A DNA stretch of 64,000 bases from Myxococcales bacterium (lineage in GTDB: Bacteria > Myxococcota > Polyangia > Polyangiales > Polyangiaceae). The notes below the pieces were generated by a model, which saw nothing but the letters and a program-made list of their open reading frames with translations, was not told the DNA's origin and did no database searches. The position numbers were made by a program, and so were the translations under genes. The number at the start of each line of letters is the position of its first letter. Position 1 is the stretch's first letter. Below, one piece after another: positions 43,071 to 52,657 of the stretch. The DNA is taken from the NCBI GenBank assembly GCA_003151595.1, contig PLXW01000007.1, positions 72,245 to 136,244 on the forward strand, in the 5' to 3' direction.

Positions 43071-44102
43071 CTAGATCCCGCCGTCGATCGCTACGGCCCC
43101 CTTCACGATCTGGATGGCATCGACCTTCGGGCTCTGAATCGTCCCCGGCGTGAACGCGAGTTGAATCACGCCGCCGGTGACGACGACCGTGAACGACTCG
43201 TCGACCGCCGTGTTCATCGCGCCGGCCGCGGCGTAGATGTCGAAGTTCGTCTCGACCGCGGCACCGTTGATCGCGATGTCGAACAGCCGCATCGCCGGGC
43301 CGGTCACGTACTGCTCCGCGAACTTGAGCGTCACCGTGTACGTCCCGTTCGGAACGGTGAACTGGTAGCTGAAGTCCGGATCTCCGTAGCGCTGTCCGTT
43401 GTAGAGGGCAGGCGTGTCGCTTCCGGTGATGGTGGTCGACGGGACTTGCACGATCGGCGTTCCACCCGTGAAGTCGGTGTCGGCGGCCCAGACGTTCCCT
43501 TGGGTGTCGGTCACCGCGGTCGTCTGTCCGGCAGCGATACGGAGTGGTGAAAACGGGGGCCCGGCGTCCGGGATGCCGGCGTCGACCGCGATGACTCCGG
43601 CGTCGTCGCCGGACGTCGCTCCCGCCCTCGCTTCGGACGTGACCCACGTGAGCACGCACTGGATGGTGGCGTCGTCGAGCCCTGTGGCCGACGGCATCCG
43701 CGCACCGAACGGGGGAGGCGCGAGGAGCTTTCGGTAAACGGCGCTATTCGCCGGTGTGTTGGGATCGATGAGCAACGCGTTCGCTTCCACCGCCAAGACG
43801 CCAATCAAACGCGACGCCACGTTCGGCGACGCGAGGTCGAGCGCCTCGGCCTTGGTCGTGCCGTCGTGGCACCCGGCGGTGCCGCAGCTCTGAATGAACA
43901 GCGTCGGAATGTCGGGGCAGGCATTGAGCGGCGCCGAGTCCGCGGCGCCGGCTTCGATCGCACCCGGTTCGCTCTGTGCGATGCCTCCGTCCGGGTCGAA
44001 CGCTGCTCGGTCGAGAAGACTTCCAGCGCACCCCGCGCCGGCGAGCAACGCCGTCGCGAAGAGAAACGAGCCGAGACGAAGGGTGTTTGCGAGGAGGGTC
44101 AT
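43071..44102 (-). CDS. Lipoprotein with c-type-cytochrome-like and malectin domains
   Basis: 343 residues; lipobox GAGC after a hydrophobic signal. Residues about 58-155 carry an SCGTAGCHDGT heme-like segment (CxxxxCH spacing) with a possible distal Met in ARMPSATG; the spacing is wider than CxxCH, so heme attachment is uncertain. Residues about 185-343 match the malectin carbohydrate-binding fold (FSPLRIAAGQTTAVTDTQGNVW, DPDFSYQFTVPNGTYTVTLKFAE, TPGTIQSPKVDAIQIV). Likely binds sugars at the surface as part of the operon. Confidence 0.75.
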   Translation of the reverse strand: MTLLANTLRLGSFLFATALLAGAGCAGSLLDRAAFDPDGGIAQSEPGAIEAGAADSAPLNACPDIPTLFIQSCGTAGCHDGTTKAEALDLASPNVASRLIGVLAVEANALLIDPNTPANSAVYRKLLAPPPFGARMPSATGLDDATIQCVLTWVTSEARAGATSGDDAGVIAVDAGIPDAGPPFSPLRIAAGQTTAVTDTQGNVWAADTDFTGGTPIVQVPSTTITGSDTPALYNGQRYGDPDFSYQFTVPNGTYTVTLKFAEQYVTGPAMRLFDIAINGAAVETNFDIYAAAGAMNTAVDESFTVVVTGGVIQLAFTPGTIQSPKVDAIQIVKGAVAIDGGI

Positions 44103-44111
44103 ACTTTTCTC

Positions 44112-45497
44112 TCACATCACGTACGAGAGCCCGGCGAGGATCCGGGTCTGTTGATCGAGCGCTCCGCCGGCCACGTCGGCGTCGCCGGGGACGGGGTTGA
44201 AGGCGTAGAAGACGCGCGTGTACGACGCGCCGAGCGACAGCTCGAAGCTCTTCGCCAGCGACCATGACGCCCCGAGGTGCGCCTCGACTCCGCCCGCGGT
44301 CTTCCGAGGAAAGAGCTGGCTCGTGTACCCGGTGCTCAGCAGATCGAGGTAGCTCCCGCCGCCCGCGAACGAGAGCGCGGCGAGCGTCGGGACCGTGAAG
44401 CGCAGATCGCCCCCGGCGCGCACGAAGCGATAGGCAACGCTCGGAAGCGCCGACGCCGCGCTCGTCGCGCTCTGGTCGAATTCGAAATCGTCACCGCCGT
44501 ACCCCACTGACAGGTTCGCCAGGAGATCCCGAGTGAGCGCGATGCGCTCCGTCACGCCGACGTCAAACGCCTTCCACGCCGCGCCTACGCGTGCGCCCGT
44601 CGAGTCCGCCGACGAGAACGCGAACGCCTGCGAGTAACTGCCGACGATGCCGAGATCTCGAATGAACGGCGTCTGCGTCGAGCCCAGCGGATAGATCGCG
44701 GCCCTGAGCGACGCCATCGGCGCCGCGCCGAGATCGTACGGACGCAGCGACGGTGTGACGCGATCGACGTACGAGAAGTGGCGCATCCCCACGCCGATGC
44801 CGGCTTGCAACGAGAGCAGAGATCGATCGCGGACCGCCGCGCGCTTCGTGATCGCCTCGTCGCGTGTCTCCACGGGCACCGGCAGCTGCGGCGATGGCTC
44901 GGCCGGTGCCGGCTTCACCGTCGCGGGGACGAGCACCACCGCGGGAGGCGCTGCTGGCTGCGCGACCGGCGCGGCGATCGGTGCCGGCGCGGGGGCGACG
45001 GCATCGGCGTGCAAGGGCGTCACCGCCAGGATCGCGCGGCTCTGATCGGCGACCTTCGCCGAGAGCGGGAGCGTCAGCTCGCTCTCGATCGCGCTCCCGC
45101 CCGGTCGCGTATCGATGCGCCACACGTGAATACGCGTCGCCTTCGGCGTCCGCTGAAGATCCACGAGTAGCGCGCCGTCGACGTCGGCCTCTCCCGCGGC
45201 CGCGTGCGCGCAGGCGATGAGCCGCGTATCGCGCGCAGCGTCGTTCGCCGCGCGATGGAGCGGGAGCACCCCTCGCGCGCGTAGTGCGTTTCGAAACGTC
45301 ACCTCTTCCTCGACCGTGTCGGGCGCGTTCAGGAAGTCCTCGAGCCAGCTCGCGATCGGCCCCGCGCCCGGCCCTTCCACCACGACAACCTCGGACGCGC
45401 GCTTGTTCGCTGCCTCGGCGCCGCCGGTCCAGAGCGAGACGCCGAGCGCGAGCAGCGCCGCGTCACGAAGCTTCAAAGTGGCCGACCATCGCCTCAT
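44112..45497 (-). CDS. Outer-membrane beta-barrel protein
   Basis: 461 residues with a Sec signal (cleavage near GAEAAN). Residues about 35-150 form a soluble N-domain (SEVVVVEGPGAGPIASWLEDFL); a Pro/Ala/Val linker (170-210) leads to a C-terminal barrel of alternating strands (SLLSLQAGIGVGMRHFSYVDRV, ARVGAAWKAFDVGVTERIAL, FELSLGASYTRVFYAF) ending in a Val-Met after aromatic strands. The strand pattern fits an integral outer-membrane barrel. AAAGGAGG precedes the start. Between the DUF1552 and malectin genes of the operon. Confidence 0.72.
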   Translation of the reverse strand: MRRWSATLKLRDAALLALGVSLWTGGAEAANKRASEVVVVEGPGAGPIASWLEDFLNAPDTVEEEVTFRNALRARGVLPLHRAANDAARDTRLIACAHAAAGEADVDGALLVDLQRTPKATRIHVWRIDTRPGGSAIESELTLPLSAKVADQSRAILAVTPLHADAVAPAPAPIAAPVAQPAAPPAVVLVPATVKPAPAEPSPQLPVPVETRDEAITKRAAVRDRSLLSLQAGIGVGMRHFSYVDRVTPSLRPYDLGAAPMASLRAAIYPLGSTQTPFIRDLGIVGSYSQAFAFSSADSTGARVGAAWKAFDVGVTERIALTRDLLANLSVGYGGDDFEFDQSATSAASALPSVAYRFVRAGGDLRFTVPTLAALSFAGGGSYLDLLSTGYTSQLFPRKTAGGVEAHLGASWSLAKSFELSLGASYTRVFYAFNPVPGDADVAGGALDQQTRILAGLSYVM

Positions 45498-45522
45498 ACG
45501 CGCCTCCTTTCACCCGCGTGCA

Positions 45523-46923
45523 TCAGATCGAGAGGAGATTGCTGCTCCCCTGGAAGCTCGACATGCCGAGCTTGAGGAACGTGTTGAACGTGTAGAAGAG
45601 GTCCTTCATGTCGGCCCCGGCGAGGTCGAAGCAGTTGCCCGGGTGCATGACGTTCTTCCCTCCGCCGACGATCATCGGAGTCCCCTCGGGGTTCGCCGTG
45701 TGCTGCCCGTCGGTCACGTTGAACCCGGCGAGCATGATCGTGTTGTCGAGGATCGGGCTGCCGCTGGGGTCGGTCGCCTGCTTGAGCGCGTCGAGGAGGT
45801 AGAAGAACAGCGACAGGTAATTGCGATCGCGGCTGATGCACTTCTCGTCGCCGTTCGAGTTCTGCCCGTAGTGCGAGATGCCGATGTGGAGCTGACCTGT
45901 GAGATCGGCGTTGTTGTAGAGGAGATTGCTCGGGCACGGATTGTTCTGCCGCCCGCACGTCTCGCCGTCGTACGTGAAGCTCACCGAGCGAACGAGGTCG
46001 CACTTGAACGCGAGCGTCACCATGTCGAAGAACGCCTGCACGCGCTGGTCGTAGACGCTGCTGAGCGCTCCATCGAGATCGACGTTGTTGACCGCGGCCG
46101 CGGGCGAAGTGCCGGGCATGCAGCCGCTCGCGCCCGACGCGGGCGTGAACATCTTCGTCTCCAGGTTGCGAATGCTCGTGAAGTAGTCGTCGAGCTTCTG
46201 GTTGTCGGTCTTGCCGAGCTTCGACTGCAGGTCCTTGATGTCGGCCAGCGACGAATCGAGGATGCTGTGATTGCGCGACGCCGCCAGAACCGGCGCGCTC
46301 GGCGCGGACACCAGCCCGGCGAACATCGCGTTGAAGAGCTCTACCGGGTTCTTGTGCGGCTCGTTCGGCTGGCCGTTGTTGAACGACACGTAGTCGGCGT
46401 AGTTGAACGTGATCCCGTCCGGGTTCGAGTCGTTGCACCCGCCGCTCAAGACCAGGTTCGGTTTCTTCGCGTTGTTGGCCACCAGCTGATCGAACGAGCT
46501 CCCGGGCACCGTGCACTGGCTCGAGCTCACGTCCGTGAACGGCGCCTGGGTGAGCCACGTCGTGATGGCCGACACGTGACCGCCGCCGTCCGGCACCTGG
46601 CTCGCGGCCTGATCGCGCGCCCTGCACGAGGGATGCATGAGCACGGAGAAATTCGCCACTTCGCTGGTGAACGGCGCGAACACCGAACGCGACGAGAAGC
46701 TCGACGCGCTCAACGGCCCGGTCTTGAGGCCTTGCGGGTACCAGACGGCGTCGCCCTGAACGTTGTAGGTGCCGTTCGGCATGTAGAGCGACACGAAGCG
46801 CAGCGGGTCGCTCGCGCCGCTGGCCAGCGCCTTCCGCGTGAACAGCGACTCGAGCATCGGCAACGCGAAGATCGCCCCCGCGCCGGTGAGTAGGTGCCGG
46901 CGATTGATTTTCCAGTTGCTCAC
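45523..46923 (-). CDS. Tat-exported DUF1552 protein
   Basis: 466 residues from a GTG overlapping the preceding stop (GTGA). Twin-arginine signal NRRHLLTGAGAIFALPMLESL, followed by the DUF1552 domain: LRFVSLYMPNGTYNVQGDAVWYP, SSQCTVPGSSFDQLVANNA, RNHSILDSSLADIKDLQ, LDDYFTSIRNLETKM, GISHYGQNSN. DUF1552 is nearly always next to DUF1592 genes in myxobacteria and planctomycetes; its biochemical role is unknown. It should work in the periplasm together with the cytochrome-like partner. Confidence 0.85.
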   Translation of the reverse strand: MSNWKINRRHLLTGAGAIFALPMLESLFTRKALASGASDPLRFVSLYMPNGTYNVQGDAVWYPQGLKTGPLSASSFSSRSVFAPFTSEVANFSVLMHPSCRARDQAASQVPDGGGHVSAITTWLTQAPFTDVSSSQCTVPGSSFDQLVANNAKKPNLVLSGGCNDSNPDGITFNYADYVSFNNGQPNEPHKNPVELFNAMFAGLVSAPSAPVLAASRNHSILDSSLADIKDLQSKLGKTDNQKLDDYFTSIRNLETKMFTPASGASGCMPGTSPAAAVNNVDLDGALSSVYDQRVQAFFDMVTLAFKCDLVRSVSFTYDGETCGRQNNPCPSNLLYNNADLTGQLHIGISHYGQNSNGDEKCISRDRNYLSLFFYLLDALKQATDPSGSPILDNTIMLAGFNVTDGQHTANPEGTPMIVGGGKNVMHPGNCFDLAGADMKDLFYTFNTFLKLGMSSFQGSSNLLSI

Positions 46924-48611
46924 GGGGCCTCTCCTGTCTGCATGAGAAATTGCCGGCTCCCGGCGATCATCTTGATGGTGTCGGAGAACGATCCGGTGGG
47001 CGTGACGCTGGCGACTCCGATCGCCCTCACGACACAAATGTCGTCGGTCGACGTGAGGGCCCGGGTCAGCGTGTACGCCATGAGCTGCTGAGCGAGGCAC
47101 GCGCGCGTGCCGTCGTCGGCCGCGAGGTCCGCGTACATTCCCGTCCCGTTCGTGAACGTCTTGGTGCTCGGCGGAGGGAGAGTCCCCGTCGCGTCGATCG
47201 TCCCCGTGAGCGACGGGTACGTGGTTCGCCAGTGACCGAACGGGTCGTAGTTCTCGAGCCCCAGCCCCAGCGTGTCCATCACGGCGTGGCAACCAGCGCA
47301 CGCGGGATTGCTCGTGTGATCGGCGAGCGCCTGGCGCGGCGATTCACCAGAAGTGGACGGGTTGTTGAACGTCTCGTTGGTGTTCTGGGGAGGAGGCGAC
47401 GGCGGCGTGCAGGTGATCTTCTGCGCGAGCCAGTGCCCGCGATGAACCGGATGCGTGTAGGCCACGTCGCCTGCCGTCGCCGTGAGAACTCCCGGCGTCG
47501 TCACGAGGCCGGTGCGATCGCTGGGAAGCGCGACTTGCACGTAGGCCGTCGGGTCGGAGCCCGTGAACGGGATCCCGTAATAGCTCGCCATGGTCTGATC
47601 GACGAAGGCGTAGTCGCCGGTCAGCACGTTCAGGAAGCTCTTGTCGTTCACGACGAGGTCCTGAAGAAACGCGTCGACCTCGCCGACCATCGACGAGCGC
47701 ACGCCGTCGTCGAGCCCCACGAGCGCGCCGTTGGGGTCGGCCAGCGTATTCAGCGCCGCCCAGTCGTTGCGGAGCGTCTTGAGCATGCTGCCGACCTTCG
47801 GGTCTTTGAGCATTCGAGTGACCTGGGCTTCCAGGGTGCTCGGGTCGCTGAGCTGGCCGGCGTGCGCGAGCGTGAAGAGCTGGTCGTCGGGCATCGTCTG
47901 CCAGAGCGCGTAGGAGAGGCGCGAAGCGATCGCGTAGTCGTCGATCGCGAACGGGGCTCCTTGCACCTGCGATTGCGCGCCGGCCGCGTACACGAAGATG
48001 AACTTCGGGTTCATCAAGACGGCGTTGATGACGTCCTGGATTCCGGTGTCGAAGTCGGTATTCGCGTTGAACACGCCCATGAGCGTCGCCAGCTCGTCGC
48101 TCGTGGTCGGCCTCCGGTACGCGCGTGTGGCGAAGCTCGTGATGATCGATTGCGCGCACGCCGCAGACGGCGTGCAGGTGACGAGCTGCGCGTACGCCCC
48201 CCCCGCCGTCGCCTTCGACGCGATCACTTCCTTCGCGAGCGCCTCGCCGGCGGTGTAGTAGGCGCCGATCAGGTCGTCCGAGAGGATGAGCGCATTGGAG
48301 TCGTTCTCGAACCCCGACGCGCCGGCCGGGCTCGGGTCGAACGCGGTCGCCGGTGTGCTCGTCGTGTGGAGCAGATCGCGGACCGTGTTGTCGTACTCGT
48401 CGTTCGTGAGCCGATGAATCGCGATGTGGCCGGGCGCATACGAGGTGCCGCAGGCCGAAGCCGTCACGGTAGTTCCGGCTCCGGTCGTGGTGCCGCCACC
48501 GCCGACGACGCCGTGCCCTTTGGTGATCGCGTTTCCTTCGTCCCCGATCTTGCCGACGCACGCTGCAGTCGCGAGTGCGCCGAAGAGGATCAGGCTGTAG
48601 ATGCGCCGCAT
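46920..48611 (-). CDS. DUF1592/DUF1588-type c-cytochrome-like lipoprotein
   Basis: 563 residues from the ATG behind GGAGGCGAAC; lipobox TAAC. Domains in order: DUF1587 (IAIHRLTNDEYDNTVRDLL), DUF1595 (AYRRPTTSDELATLM), DUF1592 (DDYAIASRLSYALWQTMPDDQL), DUF1588 (GLVTTPGVLTATAGD, HPVHRGHWLAQKITC), a CAGCH heme-binding motif followed by LGLGLENYDPFG, and DUF1585 (ACLAQQLMAYTLTRAL). This modular family is usually adjacent to DUF1552. Probably a periplasmic redox protein facing the surface; first gene of its operon, with an inverted repeat about 150 bases upstream. Confidence 0.85.
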   Translation of the reverse strand: MRRIYSLILFGALATAACVGKIGDEGNAITKGHGVVGGGGTTTGAGTTVTASACGTSYAPGHIAIHRLTNDEYDNTVRDLLHTTSTPATAFDPSPAGASGFENDSNALILSDDLIGAYYTAGEALAKEVIASKATAGGAYAQLVTCTPSAACAQSIITSFATRAYRRPTTSDELATLMGVFNANTDFDTGIQDVINAVLMNPKFIFVYAAGAQSQVQGAPFAIDDYAIASRLSYALWQTMPDDQLFTLAHAGQLSDPSTLEAQVTRMLKDPKVGSMLKTLRNDWAALNTLADPNGALVGLDDGVRSSMVGEVDAFLQDLVVNDKSFLNVLTGDYAFVDQTMASYYGIPFTGSDPTAYVQVALPSDRTGLVTTPGVLTATAGDVAYTHPVHRGHWLAQKITCTPPSPPPQNTNETFNNPSTSGESPRQALADHTSNPACAGCHAVMDTLGLGLENYDPFGHWRTTYPSLTGTIDATGTLPPPSTKTFTNGTGMYADLAADDGTRACLAQQLMAYTLTRALTSTDDICVVRAIGVASVTPTGSFSDTIKMIAGSRQFLMQTGEAP

Positions 48612-48756
48612 GTTCGCCTCCGTCGCGAACACACTCCGCAAGACGCATTCCACGACGCGCGCCTTCCACGCATCGCGAATCCGGCGAATTTTCCGCGGGG
48701 CCGCGATGATCCAGGCGCCCGCGATTGAACATGTTGTAAAGGCGCGTTGGTCAACC

Positions 48757-48772
48757 TGTGCGGAGTCGCACA
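48757..48772. promoter_or_regulatory. Inverted repeat in the divergent promoter region of the DUF1592 operon
   Basis: TGTGCG-GAGT-CGCACA has 6-bp perfect arms and lies in the 213-base gap between the DUF1592 operon (minus) and a plus-strand lipoprotein gene. Flanking TTGAC-like hexamers occur (48775 on plus; GGTCAA at 48749 on minus), but no convincing -10 was found. Possible shared operator. Confidence 0.35.
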
Positions 48773-48824
48773 ACTTGACGAGCGAAGCGGCCGACGCGCG
48801 GATCGCGGTGCTAGGATCGCATGT

Positions 48825-49715
48825 GTGAAGCGCGGGTTGCTCGTGGGCGCATTGGTGTGCCCTTTCACGATCTCGATCGCAGGGTGCTACTGGCTGGCGT
48901 CCTACGAGGATCTCACGAGCGGTCTCGGCGACGCGGGCTCCGACGGCAACGTCGTGGGGCCCGCACCGGGCGCGAACGACGGCGCGATCGTCGAGGACGC
49001 GTCGGGGCCGCAGCCGTTCTGTCCGCCCGATGCCGGTCCGCTCACGTACTGCATGGACTTCGACGGCGTCGACGCCGACGCGATTGGCCTCGGCTCCTAT
49101 CTCGCTGACGCAGCCATCGTCACCGGGACGGCGGTCTCACCGCCGAGCTCACTGGCGGTGAATCTGACGGGAGACCAGAGCAGCGGTTCCTACGGGGTGT
49201 CGTTCCCGTTTCAACCCGTGAAGTCGCGGCTCGAGTTTCAGATGCTGACGGCGGCGGCGGGCCAGTGGGTCACGACGTCGAACATCGCGCTCATCCAAGA
49301 CTCGCCTCACACGGCGCAGCTGCTCAACGTCGTGGTGTCCCCGGGAGGTTTGTTCCAGGTTCAGGAATACATTCAGCTCAGTGACGGAGGAATCGAGCAA
49401 GGGAGCGCACCCGCGGTCCCGCTCGAGGGAGGTGCAGCGATCGGCACGTGGCACCACGTCGTCCTCACTCTCACGGTCGACAAGGCCAATCAGCAGTACA
49501 CCTACGGCTTGACGGTGGACGACCAGGTCTTGGAGGATGCGACGCCGCTCGAGTTCGAGTGGGTGCCCGGTAATGCGCGATTGGAAATCGGCGTCACCTA
49601 CGGTGGTGGAAGCGGGCCGCAGTTCTTCTTCGACAACGTGCGCGCCGACTTCACGCTCCCCCCTTCGGGCACGCAGCTGAGAAAACCTGACCCCCATGAT
49701 CCCCGCGCGCGTTGA
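48825..49715 (+). CDS. Lipoprotein with concanavalin/LamG-like fold, unknown ligand
   Basis: 296 residues from a GTG; signal VKRGLLVGALVCPFTISIAGC with lipobox. The mature part starts with an acidic linker and then a beta-rich domain (LTYCMDFDGVDADAIG, SRLEFQMLTAAAGQWV, GTWHHVVLTLTVDKANQQYTYGLTVDDQ, RLEIGVTYGGGSGPQFFFDNVRADF), the usual layout of LamG/concanavalin-like lectin domains in surface proteins. It ends with a basic tail that overlaps the next gene by 20 bases, an unusually long overlap. Confidence 0.72.
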   Translation: MKRGLLVGALVCPFTISIAGCYWLASYEDLTSGLGDAGSDGNVVGPAPGANDGAIVEDASGPQPFCPPDAGPLTYCMDFDGVDADAIGLGSYLADAAIVTGTAVSPPSSLAVNLTGDQSSGSYGVSFPFQPVKSRLEFQMLTAAAGQWVTTSNIALIQDSPHTAQLLNVVVSPGGLFQVQEYIQLSDGGIEQGSAPAVPLEGGAAIGTWHHVVLTLTVDKANQQYTYGLTVDDQVLEDATPLEFEWVPGNARLEIGVTYGGGSGPQFFFDNVRADFTLPPSGTQLRKPDPHDPRAR

Positions 49716-51075
49716 GACCCCCGAGCTGAAGCTCGTCGTGGTGAGCCAGGCCGCGTTCGCCGGCTATGCGCTCCCCGCGCGCGGAACGATCGTGCTCGGA
49801 CGATCCGAGAAGAGCGATCTGCGCATCGACGATCCGTCGATCACGCGGCGCCACGCGAAGCTTCATCTGGGGGAGCGCATCGAGATCGAAGACCTGGGGA
49901 GCGTCAACGGGACGCGCGTTCGCAACCAGCGCCTCGAGCCCGGGAAGCGCGTGCCCGTGTTCCGCGGCGAAGCCTTCCGTCTGGGCGCCGCGCTCCTCGT
50001 GATTCACGCCGTCGACGAAGCGCCGCCGCCGAGCGCGCGAACGACCGAAGAGGTGGCGACTCGGCGCGACGACGCGACGGGCACCGGCCATGCGCCGCCC
50101 GAGCGGGCACGCGCGCGCATCGTGCACGACCCGGCGATGCGCGAGCTGTACGCGATGGTCGATCGCTTCGCCGCGGGGAACATCAACGTGCTCGTCACCG
50201 GCGAGACGGGCGTGGGCAAGGAGCTCATCGCCGAGCGCCTTCACGAGCGATCGCGCCGGCGCACCAAGCCTTTCCTGCGACTCAACTGCGCCGCCGTCGC
50301 CGAGTCGCTCCTCGAGGCGGAGCTCTTCGGCTACGAGCGCGGCGCGTTCACCGGCGCGGCGCAGGCCAAGCCCGGTCTGCTCGAGGTCGTGAACGGAGGG
50401 ACGTTTCTGCTCGACGAAGTGGGCGAGATGCCGCTCGCGCTTCAAGCGAAGATGCTGCGGGCGCTCGAGTCGCAACAAGTGATGAGAGTCGGCGCGCTCT
50501 CGCCGCGCACGATCGACGTGCGCTTCGTCGCCGCGACCAATCGCAACCTCGAAGACCAGGTCCGCCTCGGTCGCTTCCGCGAAGATCTGTACTTCCGATT
50601 GAACGGCGCGCTCGTCGTCGTGCCTCCGCTGCGCGAACGGGTGAGCGAGATCGAGCCGCTCGCCGTCGAGTTCATTCGCGCGACGTGCGAGGACCTTGGA
50701 CGACGCCCTGCGCCCACGCTGCGACCCGAGTCGCTTCTCATGCTCCAGAGCTACGCGTGGCCGGGCAACGTGCGTGAGCTGAAGAACTTCATCGAGCGCG
50801 CGGTCCTCGTCGCTCCCGGCGCGGAGCTCTCGCCCGAGCACTTCCCGGTGCAACGAATGGCGTCGACGCTCCCGCTTCATCACGTCGGCCGCGAAGCGCG
50901 AGAGACGGTGCCCGTGCCCGCGGAGAGCGGAGACGCGGAGCGGGATCGGGTGCTCGCCGCGCTCGCCGAGTGCGGAGGCAATCAGTCGCGCGCCGCGAAG
51001 GCGCTCGGCATCTCGCGAACGACGCTCGTGACGCGCCTCAACGACTACGGCGTGCCGCGCCCGCGGAAGCCCTGA
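49696..51075 (+). CDS. FHA-domain sigma-54 interaction transcription activator
   Basis: 459 residues. N-terminal FHA domain (about 12-100) with GRSEKSD (35-41), SITRRH and GSVNGT, binding phosphothreonine; AAA+ domain with Walker A GETGVGKE (169-176), intact GAFTGA (216-221) and Walker B LLDEVGE; C-terminal Fis-type helix-turn-helix (GGNQSRAAKALGISRTTLVTRLNDYG). No receiver, so it is controlled by protein phosphorylation, and the kinase encoded directly downstream is the natural partner. Sigma-54-dependent transcription in Myxococcus uses many such FHA activators. Confidence 0.93.
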   Translation: MIPARVETPELKLVVVSQAAFAGYALPARGTIVLGRSEKSDLRIDDPSITRRHAKLHLGERIEIEDLGSVNGTRVRNQRLEPGKRVPVFRGEAFRLGAALLVIHAVDEAPPPSARTTEEVATRRDDATGTGHAPPERARARIVHDPAMRELYAMVDRFAAGNINVLVTGETGVGKELIAERLHERSRRRTKPFLRLNCAAVAESLLEAELFGYERGAFTGAAQAKPGLLEVVNGGTFLLDEVGEMPLALQAKMLRALESQQVMRVGALSPRTIDVRFVAATNRNLEDQVRLGRFREDLYFRLNGALVVVPPLRERVSEIEPLAVEFIRATCEDLGRRPAPTLRPESLLMLQSYAWPGNVRELKNFIERAVLVAPGAELSPEHFPVQRMASTLPLHHVGREARETVPVPAESGDAERDRVLAALAECGGNQSRAAKALGISRTTLVTRLNDYGVPRPRKP

Positions 51076-51101
51076 CCAGTCAAATCGGCTAGACTCGAAG
51101 C

Positions 51102-52640
51102 GTGTCCGCGCCGTCGTCACACCTGCCTAGCCGCCTGCTCGGGCGGTACGCGATGTACGAGCAATTCGCGGCCGGCGGCATGGCGACGCTGCACTACGGA
51201 CGCCTGCAAGGCCCGTCGGGCTTCTCGCGAACGGTGGCCATCAAGCGCCTCCACGCGCACCTCTCGGAGGACCCCGAGTTCGTCGCCATGTTCCTCGACG
51301 AGGCTCGGCTCGCGGCGCGCATCCACCATCCGAACGTGATCCAGACGCTCGACGTCGAGTCGTCGGAGGGGGAGATCTTCGTCGTCCTCGACTACGTCCA
51401 CGGCGATTCGCTCTCGCGGCTCCTGCGCGAGGCGCGACGTCGTGAAGAGGCGCCGTCACCTGCGCTCATCGGGACGATTCTCTTCGGCGCGCTCGAAGGG
51501 CTTCACGCCGCGCACGAGGCGCGTGACGCGAAGGGCGACCCGCTCGAGCTCGTGCATCGCGACGTCTCTCCACACAACGTCCTCGTCGGCACCGACGGCA
51601 TCGCGCGCGTGCTCGACTTCGGAGTCGCCAAGGCGCGGGGGCGCGCGCAGACGACGCGCGTGGGGCAGCTCAAAGGGAAGCTGGCGTACATGGCGCCGGA
51701 GCAGCTGCGCGGAAAGGTCTCGCGGCGCACCGACATCTTCGCGGCGTCGGTCGTGCTGTGGGAAGCGCTGACCGGGACGCGACTCTTCCAGGGAGACGAC
51801 GAGGGCGAGGTCGTCGACAAACTCCTCCTCCAGGAGATCCCGTCGCCGCGCGCGTACGCGCCGCTGGTGACGCCCGAGCTCGAAGCGATCGTCATGCGTG
51901 GCCTCGAACGCGATCCGGCGAAGCGCTTCGCGACAGCGCGCGAGATGGCGATCGCGCTGGAGAGCCTCGGCGCGCTGGCGACGCCGATCGAAGTGGGGGA
52001 GTTCGTGGAGCGCGTCGGAGGCGTGACGCTCGCGCAGCGCGCCGAGCGGGTCGCCTCGATCGAGTCGGAGTGTCGCGAGGCACTGGCTTCGGACACCGAG
52101 AGCAACACGTCGATCGCGCTCACCGCGCCGCGCCCCCGGGCGATGAGCGTGACGGGGGCCACGACTGCGACGGTGGCGGTCGCGGGCCTCGCGCGCGCGG
52201 ACGACCTGACCACGATCGATCCGGTCGGCGAGTCGATGGGCTCGGCCATCGCGACGGTGTCCGAGGTGACGGCGCCCAGACGGAAGCGTCGCGTCGGTGT
52301 GCTGGGTGCTGCGGTCTCGTTCATCGCCGTCGCCGCCGCCGTGAGCGTCGGCTTCATGGTGCGCGCCGGAACGGATCGGGCGTCGGACCGGGCAACGGGC
52401 ACGGCGTTGCCGACGTCGCTCCCCGAGGTCGCGTCGGCCGTGAGCTCGTCCTCGCCACCGGCGCCGCTCTCGGAGTCGGTTGCGCCCGCCGTTCCCGTCG
52501 AAACTCGCCCCGCCTCGGTCGACGCCGCTCCTCGCCGAAAGATCGCCGCGCCACCTTCGCGTTCGCACGCGGCGGCGTGCTCGCCTCCCTACACGATCGA
52601 TGCGCGAGGTCTGCGCCACTACAAGCCCGAATGCCTCTGA
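51102..52640 (+). CDS. Transmembrane serine/threonine protein kinase
   Basis: 512 residues from a GTG. Kinase domain about 14-285: glycine loop FAAGGMATLHYG, Lys48 in VAIKRL, HRDVSPHN (152-159), DFG (172-174), and PEQLRGKVSRRTDIFA. The central region is Ser/Thr/Ala-rich; one membrane helix about 398-420 (GAAVSFIAVAAAVSVGFMV), followed by a short Pro/Ser/Ala extracytoplasmic tail with two Cys-Pro elements. It likely phosphorylates the FHA activator encoded 26 bases upstream. 17 bases before the next gene. Confidence 0.9.
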   Translation: MSAPSSHLPSRLLGRYAMYEQFAAGGMATLHYGRLQGPSGFSRTVAIKRLHAHLSEDPEFVAMFLDEARLAARIHHPNVIQTLDVESSEGEIFVVLDYVHGDSLSRLLREARRREEAPSPALIGTILFGALEGLHAAHEARDAKGDPLELVHRDVSPHNVLVGTDGIARVLDFGVAKARGRAQTTRVGQLKGKLAYMAPEQLRGKVSRRTDIFAASVVLWEALTGTRLFQGDDEGEVVDKLLLQEIPSPRAYAPLVTPELEAIVMRGLERDPAKRFATAREMAIALESLGALATPIEVGEFVERVGGVTLAQRAERVASIESECREALASDTESNTSIALTAPRPRAMSVTGATTATVAVAGLARADDLTTIDPVGESMGSAIATVSEVTAPRRKRRVGVLGAAVSFIAVAAAVSVGFMVRAGTDRASDRATGTALPTSLPEVASAVSSSSPPAPLSESVAPAVPVETRPASVDAAPRRKIAAPPSRSHAAACSPPYTIDARGLRHYKPECL

Positions 52641-52657
52641 GACGTGGCCCTGCGCTC

